Assembly (NCBI GenBank): GCA_003605055.1
Contig: QZKP01000043.1
Location: forward strand, 1 to 54,322
Source of the DNA: Desulfarculus sp.
GTDB taxonomy: Bacteria; Desulfobacterota; Desulfarculia; Desulfarculales; Desulfarculaceae
Length of the DNA: 54,322 nt
Reading direction: 5' to 3'
In this document: positions 50,381 to 54,322 of the stretch, in pieces
Layout: each line of letters begins with the position of its first letter
How positions within the stretch are numbered: position 1 is the first letter of the stretch
Notes under the pieces: model-generated
Told to the model about the DNA's origin: nothing
Database searches by the model: none
The model's input: only the letters and a program-made list of their open reading frames with translations
Program-made: the position numbers and the translations under genes

Positions 50381-53083
50381 CTAGCGGTCCCGAGCCCGGG
50401 AGCGCGGGCCCTGGGCCCGGCGGCGCCAGCCCCACAGGCTCCAGACGGCCAGGCCTAGCAGGGCCAGCGGCGGGCCGGCCAGGCCGGCCTTGACCAGGGG
50501 CTCGTCGTAGTCCAGGCGCAGCTCGTGCTCCCCGGCCGGCACCGTCACCGCCACCAGGAAGCCGTAGGCCTTGTGCACCGGCGTCCGCCGGCCGTCTAGA
50601 TGGGCCCGCCAGCCCTGGAAGGCGCTCTGGCTCATCACCAGGTAGCCGTCGCGGCGCGCCGACACCTTCAGCCGGGCCTCCTGGTCGCGCCAGGAGAGCA
50701 CCTGCACCCGCCCGCCGGCCTGGGGCGTGAGGCCCTGCGGCGGCCGCCAGCCGGCCGGCGCCCGGCGGAAGATAAGGCCGCGGGAGGGGTCCATTGAGGC
50801 CAGGACCCGCAGGTACTCCCAATCCGGCTCGATCACCGCGGCCCGGGAAACGAAATAGACCATGGGCAGGGCGCGCCTATTGCGGCTGAAGCCGTGGCCC
50901 AGAGGCTCCAGCGTCACGCCGTCGCTGAGCCGCCGGCCGTCGGCCGACAGGCTCTGTACCTCCACCAGGGCCCGGGGATGGGCCGAGGCCAGGATCACCT
51001 CGTCGGCCGCCACCGGCCGGGGGAGCGCCAGCCTGACCGCCTGGCCCGGCCCCAGCTCTTGCCCCAGGCGCAGGGGCCAGGAGGCCACCACGGCGCCCTG
51101 GCGCAGCAGGGCCACCGAGGCCAGGACCGCACCCGGGGCCAGGTTCCGAGCGAACAAGACCCTGGCCCGCAGCTCCAGGCCCCCCACCGTCCCCGGCGCG
51201 GGCAGGGGCACCGCGGACTGGCTGTAGCCCACCAGAGACCAGTGGTCCCGCCGGTTCCGGCGCAGGGGGCTGCTGTTGTCCACCAGGCCCGCGGACAACA
51301 GATCCAGGAAGCGGGGGCTGGCCTGCCGCTGCCACCATATCTGCCAGTAGCCCAGGGGCAGGCGGCGGTCCATGTAGCCGCCCGGCGAATTCACCAGGTT
51401 CACGCGAAAGGTGTAGAAGTCGCTCAGGTAGCGGGTGTCCTCGTTGGCGCGGCTGAGCAGGATGCGGGTGGGCAGCGGGGGCTGGTGGCTCAGGCGTCCC
51501 CAGAGGGCCGCCCGCTGGTACTGCTCGCGGCTGAGGCGGGAGGGGTCGTTGCCATAGGCCTTGGGGTTATCTACGCTGAGCGGCGCGTAGTAAAAGCCCA
51601 GGTCCAGGGCCGCCAGAAACACCAGCAGCAGGGCCGGCAGCCGCCGCGCGGCGCCCTGGGCCAGGCGGGCCACCGCCCACCAGAGGGCGGCGGCCATGAG
51701 CAGCAGCCAGAGGAACTCGCCCAGCATGGGCAGCATGTTGTGCAGGTTATGGCCCGGTACGCCCAGGTTGCCCAGGATCAGCAGGACCAGGACCAGACCC
51801 AGCAGGAGGGTGCAGACCACGGCCAAGACGCGGCGCAGGGGCCGCAGCTCCTCTGGGCCGGCCCGGCCCAGCAGCCAGGCCAGGCCGTAGCCGGCCAGCA
51901 CCAAGAGGCCCAGGTGCAGCAGAAACCCCCAGCGCACCGGCGCCCGGAACAACCCGTAGCCGGGCAGCAGGTCCAGGAGCACCTTGTGCAGGCCCATCTG
52001 CCCGCCCAGCAGCAGCACCAGCCCGGCCAGGCAGAGCAGCTTCCAATAACCCGCCCCGGGCCGCCGCACCCAGAACACGGCCGCCAGGGCCAGGAGCAGG
52101 GGCAGGATGCCCACGTACATGACCGCTTCCTGAAAGGGCTCCATGTAGCGCGGGAGCAGGAAATAGGCCAAGAGCCCCAGTTGCCCCGAGTTCTCCTGCG
52201 TGAAGAGCAGGCGGTCCTTGCCGGCCAGGGCCGTGATGTCGTGCACCAGCACCGGATCGCCCAGGGTGGACATGAACTCGTGGGCCAGGTTGGGCAGGCC
52301 CATGAGCAGGGAGGCCAGGCCCAGGCCCAGATAGGCCTGCCACCCCTGGCCCCAGACCAGGGACCAGCCGCCCAGGCGCCAGTCCAGCACTGCCCAGTAG
52401 ACCACGTACAGGCCCAGGGCGAACATCAGGTAATAAAAGACCTGAGGCATGCCGCCGGTGAAGCACAGGCCGAAGAATATGCCGGCCCAGGCCCCATTCA
52501 GGAGCCGCGAGCCCTCCCGGGCGCGCTGCAGGAACAGGAACACGTAGGGCGACCAGGCAATGGTGCTGATCATGGTGGCGTGGATGCTGTGGGCCGTCAT
52601 CACGCCCATGCCGCCCATCACCAGGCCCATGACCGTGGCCGCCGAGCGCCCCAGCCGCAGTTGCAGGCCCAGCAGGAAGGCGCCCAGGCCGGCCAGGGAG
52701 CAGTACACGATCAGCATGACCTGGGCGAAGTCGCTGCGCAGCAGGCCGTCTTCCAGAAAGAAGACGCTGAGCAGGGCCACCGGATTGAAAATATCGAACA
52801 GATAAGACAGCACCGGCTGGCCGGTGGCCATCAGGGGGTCCCACAGGGCCAGCTTGCCCTGGGCGAGCTGATGGTAGAACCAGCCCCGGTGGGCGTTCAG
52901 CTCCACGAAGTCGCCGGACCAGAACAGCCGGTGGGCCGGCTCCGGGAACCAATACAGCCAGCGCTGCAGCCAGGGCAGCGCCACCACCAGCAGGCCCCCG
53001 GCCAGCAACCAAGGCTCCCGCCAGATACGAGCGCCCCAAAGCCGGCCAAACGTACTAGAGATTTTCCACCCCTTGCCCAGCAT
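50381..53083 (-). CDS. YfhO-family multi-spanning membrane protein (GT-C fold glycosyltransferase candidate)
   Basis: A 900-residue membrane protein with about 12-13 hydrophobic helices in the first 560 residues, the DUF/YfhO pattern HRGWFYHQLAQGKLALWDPLMATGQPVLSYLFDIFNP near residue 50, and a large soluble C-terminal domain ending in a last helix. The C-terminal part has SAFQGWRAHLDGRRTPVHKAYGFLVAVTVPAGEHELRLDY, typical of YfhO. In Bacillus, YfhO transfers sugars from a polyprenyl carrier onto cell-envelope polymers outside the membrane. It sits first in a pair with the GT2 gene. The start is an ATG with GGAAG close upstream; an internal start is possible. Confidence 0.85.
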   Translation of the reverse strand: MLGKGWKISSTFGRLWGARIWREPWLLAGGLLVVALPWLQRWLYWFPEPAHRLFWSGDFVELNAHRGWFYHQLAQGKLALWDPLMATGQPVLSYLFDIFNPVALLSVFFLEDGLLRSDFAQVMLIVYCSLAGLGAFLLGLQLRLGRSAATVMGLVMGGMGVMTAHSIHATMISTIAWSPYVFLFLQRAREGSRLLNGAWAGIFFGLCFTGGMPQVFYYLMFALGLYVVYWAVLDWRLGGWSLVWGQGWQAYLGLGLASLLMGLPNLAHEFMSTLGDPVLVHDITALAGKDRLLFTQENSGQLGLLAYFLLPRYMEPFQEAVMYVGILPLLLALAAVFWVRRPGAGYWKLLCLAGLVLLLGGQMGLHKVLLDLLPGYGLFRAPVRWGFLLHLGLLVLAGYGLAWLLGRAGPEELRPLRRVLAVVCTLLLGLVLVLLILGNLGVPGHNLHNMLPMLGEFLWLLLMAAALWWAVARLAQGAARRLPALLLVFLAALDLGFYYAPLSVDNPKAYGNDPSRLSREQYQRAALWGRLSHQPPLPTRILLSRANEDTRYLSDFYTFRVNLVNSPGGYMDRRLPLGYWQIWWQRQASPRFLDLLSAGLVDNSSPLRRNRRDHWSLVGYSQSAVPLPAPGTVGGLELRARVLFARNLAPGAVLASVALLRQGAVVASWPLRLGQELGPGQAVRLALPRPVAADEVILASAHPRALVEVQSLSADGRRLSDGVTLEPLGHGFSRNRRALPMVYFVSRAAVIEPDWEYLRVLASMDPSRGLIFRRAPAGWRPPQGLTPQAGGRVQVLSWRDQEARLKVSARRDGYLVMSQSAFQGWRAHLDGRRTPVHKAYGFLVAVTVPAGEHELRLDYDEPLVKAGLAGPPLALLGLAVWSLWGWRRRAQGPRSRARDR

Positions 53084-53423
53084 CTTCCGGCAGCCCCCTG
53101 CTCACCGGCCCCGCGGGTCGGGTTGGAGAAACCTGTCGTTTCCTGGGGGCATTATAGAGCAGCGGAGGATTTTTTAACAGCCCGGCCCCTCCCGATCATT
53201 CACCCCCGGCGGGCCGCGCGCTACGGTTTTAGCGACCTGGCCCGCGAATCTCGGCCCCACGGGAAGGGTTAGGATTTAGGTGCTGAGGCGCTGCCCGCGC
53301 CGGGTTCCTCGGATACGAGGCATCGCCGGGCCGCGTTAAGCTCGTTTTGCCCTGCTGCGCTATGATCATCGCCTGCCCGGCTGGGGCAGCGCACCCAAAA
53401 GTTTGCTGGCATCAACCGACTGG
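53084..53423. other. Noncoding stretch between the YfhO and IclR genes
   Basis: About 340 bp with no credible ORF on either strand. It contains a small CCTCG-GATA-CGAGG hairpin near 53310 within a GC-rich segment. I see no tRNA, known RNA motif or strong promoter. It must hold the YfhO promoter and the IclR gene's terminator region. Confidence 0.3.
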
Positions 53424-54206
53424 TCAGGGGGTGAAGAGTCCCGCGGCCAATATCTCGGATTTGATGAAGTTGGCCACCTCGCGGGCCCGCTCCAGGCCCA
53501 ACCTCTGATCCACCGCGGTGACGGTGATGGCCGCGTGCAGGTCCTCCTTGAGGTCGGTCACCGGCACGCCCACGCTGTTGGCCCCGGAGTAGAGGTTGCC
53601 CTGGGTGTAGGCATAGCCCCGCAGCCGGGTCTCCTTCACCGCCAGGCGCACCCGCTCGGCGGTCATGTTGTTGAACCGCGGGTAGATGGGCTCATTGATA
53701 TTGATCACGGCCTCCCTCTCCTTCTCCGGCAGATAGGAGAGAATGGCCAAGGCCCCGCCCCCTATGCCCAGGAGCCTGCGCGAGCCGATGTCAAAGGTCA
53801 GGGCCTTGATGGGGTACTTGCCCTCCAGGCGGTCCACGCAGATGGCCTCGTTGTAGGCGCGGATGAGCAGAAAAACCGTGTCTTGGCTGAACTCGGCGGC
53901 CTTTTCGATGAGGCTGCGGAAGCGCTCCCGGACCGTGTTGCCGTACACCGAGCGGCCGAGGCGATAGATCTCGATGCCCAGGTGGTATTGCTTGGTCTCG
54001 GGATTGTAGATGACAAAGTTTTCCGCCAGAAGGAGCTGCAGGATGCGGTAGGTAGTGGAGGGGTGCAGGTCCACCGAACTGGCCAGCCGGGAGAGGTTCA
54101 CCCCGCTCTCATCCATTTCGGCCACCTTGCGGATCAAGGATATGGCCCGCTGGATGCTTTGGGTCCCGCGAAGCTGGGTCTTTTTGTCGCCGCCGGTGGT
54201 TTTCAT
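53424..54206 (-). CDS. IclR-family transcriptional regulator
   Basis: A 260-residue regulator with an N-terminal winged helix (about residues 14-75: GTQSIQRAISLIRKVAEMDESGVNLSRLASSVDLHPSTTYRILQLL) and the C-terminal IclR effector domain (about 90-255, containing RLEGKYPIKALTFDIGSRRLLGIGGGALAIL and GVNSV-like GANSVGVPVTDL). The effector domain binds small organic acids in the family. The ATG at 54206 has no recognisable ribosome binding site, and an insertion sequence end lies 18 bp upstream, so its expression may be altered. Its target genes are not evident from this window. Confidence 0.9.
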   Translation of the reverse strand: MKTTGGDKKTQLRGTQSIQRAISLIRKVAEMDESGVNLSRLASSVDLHPSTTYRILQLLLAENFVIYNPETKQYHLGIEIYRLGRSVYGNTVRERFRSLIEKAAEFSQDTVFLLIRAYNEAICVDRLEGKYPIKALTFDIGSRRLLGIGGGALAILSYLPEKEREAVININEPIYPRFNNMTAERVRLAVKETRLRGYAYTQGNLYSGANSVGVPVTDLKEDLHAAITVTAVDQRLGLERAREVANFIKSEILAAGLFTP

Positions 54207-54224
54207 ATCATACTATTTGGTTTT

Positions 54225-54322
54225 TGACCTGCCCCCCTTAACTCGGTCCAATTTTTAAGTTAGGATTTTGGGCCGTAGAAAAGGAGGGCGACGATGGCCA
54301 GGAAGCGCTATTCGGCCGAGCA
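54225..54322 (+). mobile_element. Left end of an IS3-family insertion sequence (continues beyond window)
   Basis: From TGACCTGCCCCCC at 54225 the sequence has the TG-start terminal-repeat look of IS3-family ends, followed 69 bp later by a transposase start. Only the left end lies in the window, so terminal repeats and target duplication cannot be checked. It abuts the IclR gene start. Confidence 0.6.
54294..54322 (+). CDS. IS3-type transposase OrfA, N-terminal fragment (cut by window edge)
   Basis: ATG at 54294 with AAGGAGG 8 nt upstream encodes MARKRYSAE before the window ends. Short as it is, this matches the typical start of IS3-family OrfA proteins (a helix-turn-helix subunit, joined to OrfB by frameshifting). 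Identification rests on nine residues, the ribosome binding site and the adjacent IS-like end. Confidence 0.55.

Noticed and set aside
50894..53272. A 792-codon open frame opposite the YfhO gene
   Set aside because: Antisense to a well-matched membrane protein; low-complexity Gln/Gly/His translation without motifs.
53300..53345. Possible structured RNA near the IclR gene
   Set aside because: Only one five-base-pair hairpin is clear; no tRNA, 6S RNA or other known motif could be matched.

Overview
The window looks like chromosome of a high-GC anaerobic bacterium, most likely a sulfate-reducing or syntrophic member of the Desulfobacterota, with a Desulfarculales-like gene complement. That placement is inference from content: a B12-dependent class II ribonucleotide reductase, flavoredoxin, rubrerythrin and thiol peroxidase, Na+-pump decarboxylase subunits, a membrane-bound Hdr-like iron-sulfur complex, and an acyl-CoA catabolic locus with TRAP uptake. 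No rRNA, tRNA or CRISPR array was found.

Left part (1-14.9 kb): the 3' end of a metallo-hydrolase gene is followed by nrdJ, which has a well-formed pair of NrdR boxes in front. About 180 bp of the metallo-hydrolase 3' end recurs directly after nrdJ, so nrdJ lies between direct repeats. Next come a secreted protein with three CVNH domains and a strikingly AT-rich OLD-type ATPase/TOPRIM nuclease, a likely transferred defence gene. Then follow a NamZ-like hydrolase, a His-tailed asparaginase, flavoredoxin, a diguanylate cyclase, an orphan OadG-OadB pair, LepA and small exported proteins.

Middle (15-29 kb): a minus-strand catabolic cluster. In order of transcription: GntR regulator, TRAP transporter dctP-dctQ-dctM, two type III CoA-transferases (one lacking the catalytic Asp), a MaoC-like hotdog protein, a DUF169 protein and an AMP-forming acyl-CoA ligase. 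Beside it lie a second DUF169 gene and, divergently, a molybdopterin oxidoreductase converging on a DUF6125 gene. Together these suggest import, CoA activation and oxidation of an unknown carboxylate. I consider this locus and the Hdr-like fusion at 45 kb the best candidates for undescribed biology.

29-42.6 kb: a TetR regulator; divergent tpx and rubrerythrin genes, the latter with a strong promoter overlapped by a Fur/PerR-like box; a tripartite RND efflux system whose TolC gene is divergent, with a long inverted repeat between; a lipoprotein, Hsp20, the overlapping cysE-cysK-methyltransferase operon, lysoplasmalogenase and a TfoX-like protein.

42.6-54.3 kb: amtB-glnK behind a sigma-54 promoter and three upstream dyads; a membrane cytochrome/c-heme/four-cluster iron-sulfur fusion overlapping an HdrB-like gene; a DUF1858-DUF438-hemerythrin-PAS sensor; a CsbB-like glycosyltransferase next to a YfhO protein, which resembles a polyprenyl-phosphate-sugar glycosylation system; an IclR regulator; and the left end of an IS3-type insertion sequence 18 bp before the IclR start codon.
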